10,583 bases of DNA, from the NCBI GenBank assembly GCA_031266895.1, contig JAISAD010000093.1, positions 1-10,583 of the forward strand. The letters run 5' to 3'. Below, piece by piece: positions 1-6,111 of this stretch. The notes beneath the pieces are model-generated. The model saw nothing but the letters and a program-made list of their open reading frames with translations, did no database searches and was not told the DNA's origin. This stretch comes from Bacteroidales bacterium (lineage in GTDB: Bacteria; Bacteroidota; Bacteroidia; Bacteroidales; WCHB1-69). Positions within the stretch are counted from its first letter, which is position 1; the number at the start of each line of letters is the position of its first letter. Position numbers and translations under genes: made by a program.

Positions 1-152
1 AGCAATCACTTCTGTTTTAGGATGCAAGAGTGGTTTGTCAAGCAACGTATAGCCCCTCTTCGGGTCAGAAGCGGCGTAAACAAGCGTACCCAATTGTGCC
101 CATGCAATTGCGCCAGCGCCATTACGCAAGGTTCTAAGGTTACATAGAGTTT
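1..152 (-). pseudogene. tadA: tadA C-terminal fragment, frameshifted, runs off left edge
   Basis: This is the C-terminal part of a tRNA-specific adenosine deaminase (TadA), the zinc enzyme that makes inosine at the wobble position of tRNA. The minus strand reads LYVTLEPCVM, the start of the second zinc-binding motif (PCxxCAGA in the family). Shifting one base at about 119/120 then gives AGAIAWAQLG and, further on, SDPKRGY and LLHPKTEV, open to base 1. A single T appears to be missing between ATG and GCGCT; restoring it would give PCVMCAGAI. As written, the second motif cysteine is lost and the frame goes out of register, ending at base 6. The N-terminal half, including the HAE catalytic motif, is absent and replaced by phage sequence. 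The family match is strong. Whether the missing base is a mutation or a sequencing error cannot be told. Confidence 0.8.
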
Positions 153-323
153 ATAATCCGTCCAGATTTCGGGGGTAATGCCCATGCGCAATCCGGCAGT
201 CTCTATTCCCAGAGTGCTGACCGCAAATGCGCCGATGCCCACAGCAGGCATTGTAGCTGCGCCAAGTGTTACGGCAAAGAGTGCGGCGCACAGCACACTA
301 AGTCCAAATTTAAGTAACTTCAT
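153..323 (-). pseudogene. Probable major capsid protein, N-terminal fragment fused to tadA
   Basis: About 57 codons of phage reading frame start at 323, followed without a stop by tadA sequence; the chimeric frame as a whole ends at 6. The first ~40 residues are hydrophobic and Ala/Gly-rich (MKLLKFGLSVLCAALF...), then RMGITPEIWTDY. From memory, major capsid proteins of Bacteroidetes Mu-like phages often have a hydrophobic N-terminal segment followed by a 'xEIWTxx' stretch. The position downstream of protease/scaffold and decoration genes also fits the capsid gene. The start is supported by AAAGGAG about 8 nt upstream of ATG. A capsid protein should have some 300 residues, so this copy cannot form a capsid. 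The alternative is a small membrane protein, but the tadA junction argues for truncation. Confidence 0.55.
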
Positions 324-346
324 TTTTTTGTTCTCCTTTCCTTTTG

Positions 347-733
347 TTAAATTGATAATGCGGCGGCCACCGGCACAAAATCGGTACCGTCAAAAATAAA
401 CTCCTGAACTGTTTTTTTACTCGCAACGCCGACTATGGCTACCTCTGCAAAGGTTACCGTTCTTGCAGTAGCATCGCTGGCAAAAATAACCGTAACGCGA
501 CCTCCTTTTTTCAGATTGTCAGCAGCAGTAACGTTGAGCGTTTTATTGCCCGAAATCTCACCCAAGTCAATGAGCGTGTTGGCTTTCACCCCTACGTCTG
601 CCGAAGCACCGGAAACATCAACACTCGGCGTGTCAATCACGGGGAAAATTACTTCAATGATTTTTCCCTCGTGTTCCGGAATTTCCGGAGCGGCAAAATT
701 GTAACTTGCGTTTGTATGGAGATTAACCCACAT
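347..733 (-). CDS. Putative head decoration or minor capsid protein
   Basis: The product is 128 residues from the ATG at 733. That start is preferred over the in-frame ATG at 775 because AAGGAGG lies 5 nt before it, which is a strong Shine-Dalgarno sequence and uncommon in Bacteroidetes. It overlaps the protease/scaffold stop by 11 nt, suggesting translational coupling. The sequence is rich in Val, Thr, Ala and Asp with few aromatics and reads like a beta-rich structural protein. Its C-terminal part contains VTVIFASDATARTVTF and a terminal FIFDGTDFVPV. There is no signal peptide or membrane segment. Lying between scaffold and probable capsid gene, it occupies the place where tailed phages often keep a capsid-stabilising decoration protein. 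The role is inferred from position and composition, not from a recognised domain. Confidence 0.6.
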   Translation of the reverse strand: MWVNLHTNASYNFAAPEIPEHEGKIIEVIFPVIDTPSVDVSGASADVGVKANTLIDLGEISGNKTLNVTAADNLKKGGRVTVIFASDATARTVTFAEVAIVGVASKKTVQEFIFDGTDFVPVAAALSI

Positions 734-1235
734 AGCTGCCTCCTTTCCCTGGCTCTTTACCAAATTTTGCAGCATACAACTTACTGTACACGTCCCAATT
801 GGTAGCTTTCAGATTTTCGAGCTTGTTGTTTTTGTGATAGTCGTCAAAAGTCCAAGCCTTTTGGCTTTCAGGAATTTGATTGCCGGATGGGTCGAGTTGA
901 TTGGCAACTCTGGCTGGCGCCTGCTGCTTGCTGAGCACCCTCTCGCACAAATCGAAATCCTGTTCGGCGAGTTGCTTGTAAGTATCGCGCTCGCTCTCGT
1001 CAATCTTCTTGTCGGAAACGGCGCGGTCAATCAGGTTCTTGACGCGAGATTCATTAAAGGCTTTCACCTTGCTTTCGGCATCATCTTTGGCCCTTCTTGC
1101 CTCATCACGCTCTTTTTTCAAAACTCTGTTCTCGGCAATGACATCCTGTACTTTTTTGAGCACAACAGCCTCATCGTCCAAGTCAGACTCAAGCAAATTA
1201 AGCGCAACGGCAAAACTTTTTTTGTCTTTAAACAT
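723..1235 (-). CDS. Nested scaffold protein from an internal start
   Basis: An in-frame ATG at 1235 inside the protease gene would make a 170-residue protein equal to its C-terminal scaffold region (MFKDKKSFAV...). The upstream stretch, read on the minus strand, is A-rich and looks like an intergenic initiation region (CAAAAAACTAAAAAG before ATG). It encodes a low-complexity K/N/Q linker in the protease frame. In Mu, gene Z is a scaffold translated from within protease gene I in the same frame, and lambda C/Nu3 works the same way. The sequence supports the start site. That it is used is inference from these precedents and from the sharp domain boundary. Confidence 0.55.
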   Translation of the reverse strand: MFKDKKSFAVALNLLESDLDDEAVVLKKVQDVIAENRVLKKERDEARRAKDDAESKVKAFNESRVKNLIDRAVSDKKIDESERDTYKQLAEQDFDLCERVLSKQQAPARVANQLDPSGNQIPESQKAWTFDDYHKNNKLENLKATNWDVYSKLYAAKFGKEPGKGGSYVG

Positions 1236-1883
1236 CTTTTTAGTTTTTTGATTTGTGATTTGATTTTTATAATAATTAAAGGCTTCGTGCGCTGACACTT
1301 CGCCGTTAATCTCTTTAATATTATTGCTACTCTCCAAAATCTCGTTGCACAAGCCTAGCGCTAAGGCCTCCCGTGCTGATATCCACTTATCCGTAGCATT
1401 GAAAAATTTAGCCTTAACGTTGTCGTGCGTATCGCGAAGCCGCTCTGCCAGCATCTCTATAATGCTGTTTTCGAACGTATCTATCATCTCAGCCGAAGCC
1501 CTAAGCTCCTCACTCGTTCCGTAAACATCCCCGCGAACCCGGTGGTACATCAACTTGGCATACTTGTGCATCTTTACACTATGTTTCGGATTGCTCATGA
1601 TGATAGCCGCCATGCTTGCAGCCACCCCGTCCACAACCCACTCCACTTTAAGGCCGGAACGATTCAACCAGTTAAACAGCGCTATGCCTGCCCCCACTTC
1701 GCCACCATCGCTATTAACGTAAAGTGTAATGGCCTTGAATTGCTTTTTGCTCAGCTTTTCAAGCTCCTTCACAATATGATTTACATTCACATCAGAATCG
1801 TTGCGTATAACTCCATATATATAAACTGCTATGCTGTTGCCTTCCGTCGTGATTAATACCTCTTCCCGTTCTCTCTCTTTCAT
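723..1883 (-). CDS. ClpP-like prohead protease with C-terminal scaffold
   Basis: This 386-residue head maturation protease belongs to the ClpP/S49-like group, with the role of Mu gpI: it cleaves scaffold and capsid precursors inside the prohead. Residue numbers are from the ATG at 1883. The ClpP fold covers about residues 10-185: YVNSDGGEV near 55-63, the nucleophile serine in DGVAASMAA (S90), the histidine in LMYHR (H114), and a probable acid in ATDKWISAREALALGL (D165). After a K/N/Q-rich linker (about 205-217), residues ~217-386 are charged and helical (ENRVLKKERDEARRAKDD), typical of a scaffold, ending with a Gly/Lys-rich tail. The start at 1883 is chosen over the in-frame ATG at 1949 because a TAnnTTTG promoter element lies between them and the upstream 22 residues look non-coding. 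First gene of the leftward structural operon. Confidence 0.85.
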   Translation of the reverse strand: MKEREREEVLITTEGNSIAVYIYGVIRNDSDVNVNHIVKELEKLSKKQFKAITLYVNSDGGEVGAGIALFNWLNRSGLKVEWVVDGVAASMAAIIMSNPKHSVKMHKYAKLMYHRVRGDVYGTSEELRASAEMIDTFENSIIEMLAERLRDTHDNVKAKFFNATDKWISAREALALGLCNEILESSNNIKEINGEVSAHEAFNYYKNQITNQKTKKMFKDKKSFAVALNLLESDLDDEAVVLKKVQDVIAENRVLKKERDEARRAKDDAESKVKAFNESRVKNLIDRAVSDKKIDESERDTYKQLAEQDFDLCERVLSKQQAPARVANQLDPSGNQIPESQKAWTFDDYHKNNKLENLKATNWDVYSKLYAAKFGKEPGKGGSYVG

Positions 1884-1906
1884 TGTCTTTCCGCGCTTTT
1901 GCGCTG

Positions 1907-1914
1907 CAAAAGTA
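1907..1914 (-). promoter_or_regulatory. Bacteroidetes-type -7 element for the protease operon
   Basis: The minus strand reads TACTTTTG, an exact match to the Bacteroidetes -7 consensus TAnnTTTG. It lies so that transcription would start about 15-20 nt before the protease ATG at 1883. A TTTG box lies 23 nt upstream (1938-1941), slightly farther than the usual spacing of about 19-21. The decamer TACTTTTGCA occurs again at 1936-1945, giving a second possible -7 element with an ATTG box 21 nt upstream of it. Confidence 0.5.
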
Positions 1915-1938
1915 GAATGATTATTTTGGAATACATGC

Positions 1939-1983
1939 AAAAGTATCAAGGGTTAAGCTAATAATTCAATCCTTGATACTTTT
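1939..1983. repeat. Perfect 13-bp inverted repeat, probable operator
   Basis: AAAAGTATCAAGG at 1939-1951 is the exact reverse complement of CCTTGATACTTTT at 1971-1983, separated by 19 nt. The dyad sits midway between the divergent protease and small terminase genes and overlaps promoter-like boxes on the minus strand. Symmetry across a divergent late promoter region suggests a binding site for a dimeric regulator acting on both operons. Mu late promoters use dyad sites for the activators Mor and C, but no sequence likeness to those is claimed. The stem is A/T-rich with a long loop, so a terminator is less likely. Confidence 0.6.
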
Positions 1984-2015
1984 TTGGTTTTTCCAATTTT
2001 AAAAAACCAATTTTG
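1983..2015 (+). promoter_or_regulatory. Promoter-like boxes upstream of small terminase
   Basis: TTTG at 1983-1986 and CAATTTTG at 2008-2015 are spaced by 21 nt and match the Bacteroidetes -33 (TTTG) and -7 (TAnnTTTG) elements with one mismatch in the -7 box. The expected transcription start would be about 10-12 nt before the terminase ATG at 2033, a very short leader. The -33 box touches the right arm of the inverted repeat, so a protein bound there could affect this promoter. Confidence 0.4.
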
Positions 2016-2032
2016 CACTCAAAAAGCGAAAC

Positions 2033-2494
2033 ATGGCAACAGAGATAACGAGAGAGCAACGCAGGGATTACGCAAAGAAAATCTACCTGTCCGAACCCGG
2101 CATCACCCAAAAGGAGTTGGCCGAAAGGGTTGGCGTCTCCCAGAAAACCATGTGTGCGTGGGTTAAGGATGGTAAATGGGAAGAGCTAAAGACATCAATG
2201 CTTACCGCAAAGGATGAAGTATTGTCTTACCTCTATCTCCAGCTTAAAGAGATACGCGACAGCGTAATGGGAAAGGATAAGGGCGAGCGCGTCATGAACA
2301 GCAAAGAGGCCGACAGTGTGCTCAAGATTACCGCATCTATAAAAAACCTCGAAACCGAAACCAATACGGCAGAAAAGATAGAAACCGGCAAGCAGTTTTT
2401 GAATTTCGTGAGAAAAACCTCCGGCGTCGGACGTCCTGAATTTGTCAAAGAGGTGGCATCCCTTTTCGATGCCTACATTAAATCCTGCTTCTGA
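2033..2494 (+). CDS. Phage terminase small subunit
   Basis: This 153-residue protein is the DNA-recognition subunit of the packaging motor. Residues ~8-50 form a helix-turn-helix of the terminase small-subunit type (GITQKELAERVGVSQKTMCAWVKDGKW), here bearing the expected 'ITQKELA...VSxKTxxxW' pattern. The middle (about 55-120) is charged and likely helical, suitable for ring oligomerisation. The C-terminus ends with FVKEVASLFDAYIKS, the part that in small terminases usually contacts the large subunit. Its TGA overlaps the large-subunit ATG by one base (TGATG), so translation is coupled. It is the first gene of the rightward packaging operon. Confidence 0.85.
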   Translation: MATEITREQRRDYAKKIYLSEPGITQKELAERVGVSQKTMCAWVKDGKWEELKTSMLTAKDEVLSYLYLQLKEIRDSVMGKDKGERVMNSKEADSVLKITASIKNLETETNTAEKIETGKQFLNFVRKTSGVGRPEFVKEVASLFDAYIKSCF

Positions 2495-4023
2495 TGGCCG
2501 CAAGAAAAAAAACAGACAGGCAACTGCTGGCCGAATGGGAACAGTACTACAGCCAATTCATTACAGCCGGCGAAATAGACGAAAGCGAGTCGGCCGAAGT
2601 CACCCTGGGGCGCCGGAAAAAACTTGAAGCAAATCCCGAAGAATGGTTTGCCTATTACTTCGCCGGCTACTGCAAATCGCCGGCCGCACCGTTCCACCGG
2701 GCGGCCGCCAGGCGGCTGCTTGCCAACAACCACTGGTACGAGGTGCGCTCATGGTGCAGAGGCATGGCCAAATCAGCCCGCTCCATGATGGAAATTGTTT
2801 ACCTTGCCCTTACCGGCCAGGTGAAAAACGTACTTATCGTATCGGCTACTTACGACAGCGCCGTAAAACTGCTCACCCCATTCCGGCTTGAGTTCGAGCA
2901 AAACCTGCGCATCGCTCAGGACTACGAACCCCAGCAATCCCTCATTAAATGGGAAGCCGGCGACCTGATAACCAAATGCGGATGCGCTTTCCAAGCCATC
3001 GGCGCAGGACAATCGCCGCGTGGGGTTCGTAACAAAAGCAAACGCCCAGACTTCATTCTTGTGGACGACATAGACACGGACGAAGAGTGCCGCAATCCCG
3101 ACCGCATTAAAACCAAATGGGACTGGATAGAACAGGCGCTTATTCCCACACTCGACATATCGGAAAATATTCGCATCCTGTTCAACGGCAATATTATAGC
3201 TAAAGACAGCTGCATAGTCCGCGCCGGAAAAATAGCCTCCCATTGGGACATCATCAACATACGCGACAAGCACGGTAAAAGCACGTGGCCGGAGAAAAAC
3301 AGCGAAGAACAGATAGATTTTATCCTGTCGAAAATATCAACCCGCAGTGCCCAGCAAGAGTACTTCAACAACCCGCTAACAGAGGGCACGGTATTCAAAG
3401 AGATAACCTACGGGAAAGTACCGCCGCTGAACACGTTCCGCTTCCTCGTGTGTTACGGAGACCCCTCGCCATCCAATAGCAGAAACCCCAAATCTTCAAG
3501 AAAAGCGGCTTGGCTTGTTGGTATTCAAAACGCCGTTACTTATGTCATCAAGGGAAAATTAGACCACGCTACCAATGCCGAATTTGTAGCGTGGTTCTAC
3601 GAGATAAACAGATTTGTCGGCACGGCAACCCAGGTTTACAATCATATTGAAAACAACACCCTCCAAGACCCCATGTTTCAACAGGTAATTATGCCCCTGT
3701 TTGTAGGGCAGGCCAAAACAGACAGCATGCTGTCCGTTTCGCCCGACACGCGCAAAAAGCCGGATAAATTTTCAAGAATAGAGGGCAACCTTGAACCGCT
3801 CAACAGGCAGGCACGCCTCGTATTCAACGAAGCCATGAAAGGCGACCCGCACATGCAGCGCCTCGCCGAAGAGTTTCTGCTGATAACTCCTGAGCTTCAC
3901 TCGCCTGCCGACGGCGCCGACTGTGTGGAGGGCGCTTACTGGATAGCTAACAGTAAGATAGCCGCAAATTGTGCCGGCGCCATTACAAAGGGACGAAAAC
4001 CGGCGAACAGAAAAAGAGTATAA
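2494..4023 (+). CDS. Phage terminase large subunit (ATPase and nuclease)
   Basis: This 509-residue packaging motor protein is of the Mu gp28 type. The N-terminal ATPase domain shows a deviant Walker A (CRGMAKSARS, residues 88-97), Walker B with adjacent acidic residues (FILVDDID, 187-194) and a coupling motif ILFNGN (228-233). The C-terminal RNase H-like nuclease domain starts near 315 with CYGDPSPS (D323), followed by HIENN (E386) and the acidic pair in HSPADGADCVEG (D473, D476). These positions fit a metal-binding DE-D set. The tail (about 496-509) is basic. The length is normal and the frame is intact. The motor would bind the portal encoded downstream. Confidence 0.93.
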   Translation: MAARKKTDRQLLAEWEQYYSQFITAGEIDESESAEVTLGRRKKLEANPEEWFAYYFAGYCKSPAAPFHRAAARRLLANNHWYEVRSWCRGMAKSARSMMEIVYLALTGQVKNVLIVSATYDSAVKLLTPFRLEFEQNLRIAQDYEPQQSLIKWEAGDLITKCGCAFQAIGAGQSPRGVRNKSKRPDFILVDDIDTDEECRNPDRIKTKWDWIEQALIPTLDISENIRILFNGNIIAKDSCIVRAGKIASHWDIINIRDKHGKSTWPEKNSEEQIDFILSKISTRSAQQEYFNNPLTEGTVFKEITYGKVPPLNTFRFLVCYGDPSPSNSRNPKSSRKAAWLVGIQNAVTYVIKGKLDHATNAEFVAWFYEINRFVGTATQVYNHIENNTLQDPMFQQVIMPLFVGQAKTDSMLSVSPDTRKKPDKFSRIEGNLEPLNRQARLVFNEAMKGDPHMQRLAEEFLLITPELHSPADGADCVEGAYWIANSKIAANCAGAITKGRKPANRKRV

Positions 4024-4067
4024 TGCAAATTAAACGACAATAAACCAATATTTAAAATCAAATTAAA

Positions 4068-4301
4068 ATGATAGAATTATGCAAAAGGTTAATGAGATTT
4101 CTTCGGGTAAAAAATGCGGTGCGATATGCAAACAAAATGCACAGGCTAACGAAAAAAAAATACTATGTTATCAAAATCTTCAACAGGATAAGAGTGTACG
4201 ACCGCGCACACGTAAACTTCCTGATTAAGCAGGGAGTATTGAAAAAAGAGATGAGAGATGCGCTGTTTCTCCAGAATCACTCTATTTACTTTACAAAATA
4301 G
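4068..4301 (+). CDS. Small basic conserved phage protein, unknown function
   Basis: This 77-residue protein is rich in Lys, Arg, Tyr and Asn, with the stretch ANKMHRLTKKKYYVIKIF followed by RIRVYDRAHVNFLIKQGVLKK and a final IYFTK. From memory, small proteins with this 'A.xL...T.KKYYV...K.L..QGV' pattern are often found between the terminase and gp36-like genes of Bacteroidetes Mu-like phages. I know of no assigned function. It has no membrane segment or signal peptide. The start follows an A/T-rich leader typical of Bacteroidetes. It ends 5 nt before the next ATG, so it is co-translated with the gp36-like gene. Confidence 0.75.
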   Translation: MIELCKRLMRFLRVKNAVRYANKMHRLTKKKYYVIKIFNRIRVYDRAHVNFLIKQGVLKKEMRDALFLQNHSIYFTK

Positions 4302-4306
4302 GCAAC

Positions 4307-4723
4307 ATGTACCTGACAGTCGAAGACTTGAACGCGGGCGGCTACATGGAAGAGCTGCTCTCCGTGGGCAGAACCGAGCAAAACATGCGCAACGCCATTA
4401 GCGAAGCGCTTACAGAGGTGCAGAGTTACCTCTCCGCGCGATACGATATGGAGGCCGAGTTTGCCAGAACAGGCGCAGCCCGCAACCCGATGATCCTCAA
4501 AATAGCAAGAGACATCGCCATCTATAATATCTACAATATCGGCAATCCCGCAGTCTTGCCCGAAAGCCGCGTCACAGTGTACCGCGACAACATCGCATTC
4601 CTGAAAAGCGTGCAGACCGAAAAAGCCTCCCTGCACGGCCTCGAAAGACTTACCGACCCCCTGAAAGGCGGCAGCAACTTTATCGCATTCGGCGGCAACA
4701 AAAAACGCAAAAACCAATGGTAA
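4307..4723 (+). CDS. Mu gp36-like protein (DUF1320), head-tail connector
   Basis: This 138-residue protein begins MYLTVEDL, followed by an acidic helical region with ISEALTEVQSYLSARYDM and later ILKIARDIAIYNIY. These match the DUF1320/gp36 pattern: an early 'Y-L-T-x-E-D-L', a run reading 'A..EV..YL..RY', and 'L...A.DIA.Y.L'. gp36-like proteins are thought to be neck or connector components related to head-tail adaptor folds. The C-terminus is Gly/Lys/Asn-rich and probably flexible. It sits upstream of the portal, whereas in Mu gp36 lies after the capsid gene, so the gene order is rearranged relative to Mu. Confidence 0.82.
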   Translation: MYLTVEDLNAGGYMEELLSVGRTEQNMRNAISEALTEVQSYLSARYDMEAEFARTGAARNPMILKIARDIAIYNIYNIGNPAVLPESRVTVYRDNIAFLKSVQTEKASLHGLERLTDPLKGGSNFIAFGGNKKRKNQW

Positions 4724-4757
4724 ATCCCCAATTCGTAGTTTTTAATCCCTAATCAAC

Positions 4758-6092
4758 ATGGCAGTAAAAGTTAAAAAAGGAACTATTCCCAAAGGCGGGA
4801 TAAATATCAATCAAATAGACATCAGAACCATAAACCGCAAAACGCAGGATATTGAAAATTGGCGCACAGCGATCCGATCCTTTGAAAGTATCATGAATCC
4901 CTCACGCGTACTGCTCTACGACATGTATGATGACATTATGCTCGACGGACAGATTGTTGCGGTATGGAACAAAAGAAAAGACGCTATCCTGAATAAAACC
5001 CTGATATGCTCCAAAGACGGGAAAAGCCACGAAGAGCTGGAAAAAATGCTTAACTCCCCGTCAATGAACGAGCTAATCAGCGATCTCCTGGATACCGTAA
5101 TTTACGGCTACACCCTAATCCAAATCAATAATATCTGGTGGAACGAAGAGGAAGAGCAGTACAATATAGACTACGACCTAATCCCGCGAAAGCACGTGCA
5201 TCCTGAACCCGGATTTGAATGCATATCCGTACAGCAATCCGGCACATCAAGAGACTTTCCCTACAAAGAGCCGCCACTTAATCGCTATATGATCTGGGCG
5301 GGCAAAGAAAAAAATATGGGGCTGCTCTGCCCTGCCGTGCAATATGTAGTGTACAAGCGCGGCGGCTTCGGAGACTGGTCGCAGTTTGCCGAGATGTTTG
5401 GGGCTCCGTTCCGCGAAGCCACCTACCCAGCTTACGACAACGAGACCCGCGAAAAGCTAATCCGTGAAATGGAAGAATTTGGAGGCTTCAACTACCTCGT
5501 GCATCCCGAAGGCACAGCCATTACCTTCCACGAAATGCAGTCCGCTGCCGGCAGCAGCACAGTATATAAAGACCTCAAGGATAGCTGCAACGCCGAAATC
5601 AGCAAAATCATACTCGGCAACACCATGACCACCGAGCAGGGCGAAAACGGCGCACGGTCGCTCGGCGAAGTGCATCTTACTGTAGAAGAGCAAAAGCACA
5701 AGGCCGACGAGCGATTTATCCTCTCGATTCTCAATACTCAATTCCGCTCCATATTAAAGCGCTTCGGATTCGATATCTCCGGCTGGGAAATCTGGTTTGA
5801 AACCCCCGAATCGGACTGGGACAACATGCAAAAGAAATTCAACGTGATTAGCGGAGTAGCCGACCGCGTGCCGGTAGCCGACGACTTCTGGTACGAGGAA
5901 TTTGACATCCCAAAACCTGACAACTACGAAGAACTCAAAGAAGAAATGCGGACAGCAAAAGCCATAAATCCGTTTGCGCAGTTCCCTGCCCTGCAAAACC
6001 CGCTCGCCGCCGATGATAACACGCCGGCGCAAAAAGTAGAAAAGAAAAAAGCCCAAAACCTGCTGGGCAGAGCGCTCAGTTTTTTCGTATAG
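4758..6092 (+). CDS. DUF935 portal protein (Mu gp29-like)
   Basis: This 444-residue portal subunit is a ring through which DNA enters and leaves the head. The DUF935 hallmarks are present: an early helix with YDMYDDIMLDGQI (54-66), FGDWSQFAEMFGAPFR (204-219) and ILGNTMTTEQGENGARSLG (285-303), followed by EVHLTVEEQKHKADERF. The C-terminal ~35 residues are Lys/Ala/Pro-rich and end LGRALSFFV. The last codons, AGT TTT TTC GTA TAG, form a slippery heptamer with a stable hairpin just behind the stop. A fraction of ribosomes is therefore predicted to shift to -1 and continue into MuF, giving an 875-residue fusion. The 444-residue form would be the normal product. Confidence 0.92.
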   Translation: MAVKVKKGTIPKGGININQIDIRTINRKTQDIENWRTAIRSFESIMNPSRVLLYDMYDDIMLDGQIVAVWNKRKDAILNKTLICSKDGKSHEELEKMLNSPSMNELISDLLDTVIYGYTLIQINNIWWNEEEEQYNIDYDLIPRKHVHPEPGFECISVQQSGTSRDFPYKEPPLNRYMIWAGKEKNMGLLCPAVQYVVYKRGGFGDWSQFAEMFGAPFREATYPAYDNETREKLIREMEEFGGFNYLVHPEGTAITFHEMQSAAGSSTVYKDLKDSCNAEISKIILGNTMTTEQGENGARSLGEVHLTVEEQKHKADERFILSILNTQFRSILKRFGFDISGWEIWFETPESDWDNMQKKFNVISGVADRVPVADDFWYEEFDIPKPDNYEELKEEMRTAKAINPFAQFPALQNPLAADDNTPAQKVEKKKAQNLLGRALSFFV

Positions 6093-6111
6093 GGGCGGGA
6101 AATACCCGCCC
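6080..6111 (+). promoter_or_regulatory. Programmed -1 ribosomal frameshift signal
   Basis: The heptamer T TTT TTC (6080-6086) is in the correct register in the portal frame for a tandem -1 slip (X XXY YYZ). Six nucleotides later, after GTATAG with the portal stop, a perfect hairpin begins: GGGCGGG (6093-6099), loop AAATA, CCCGCCC (6105-6111), seven G/C pairs. Heptamer type, spacer length and stem strength are all within the range of known -1 frameshift sites. After the slip, translation continues at CGT (6086) in the frame of MuF, open to 7384. No T-run follows the hairpin, so it does not look like a terminator. Confidence 0.8.

Noticed and set aside
734..775. Upstream ATG (775) for the decoration protein
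   Set aside because: It would extend the overlap with the protease gene and ignores the AAGGAGG placed just before the ATG at 733.
834..1295. Plus-strand open frames opposite the protease/scaffold gene
   Set aside because: They are antisense shadows without initiation signals, and the minus-strand protease motifs are clear.
1884..1949. Upstream ATG (1949) as protease start
   Set aside because: The extra 22 codons contain a TAnnTTTG promoter element and part of the operator dyad, and read as non-protein-like sequence.
1939..1983. Inverted repeat as an intrinsic terminator
   Set aside because: It lies between divergent genes, has an A/T-rich stem and a 19-nt loop, and overlaps promoter boxes; an operator is more likely.
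6093..6111. Hairpin after the portal as a transcription terminator
   Set aside because: No T-run follows it, and the MuF frame continues through it. Its distance from the slippery heptamer fits a frameshift stimulator much better.
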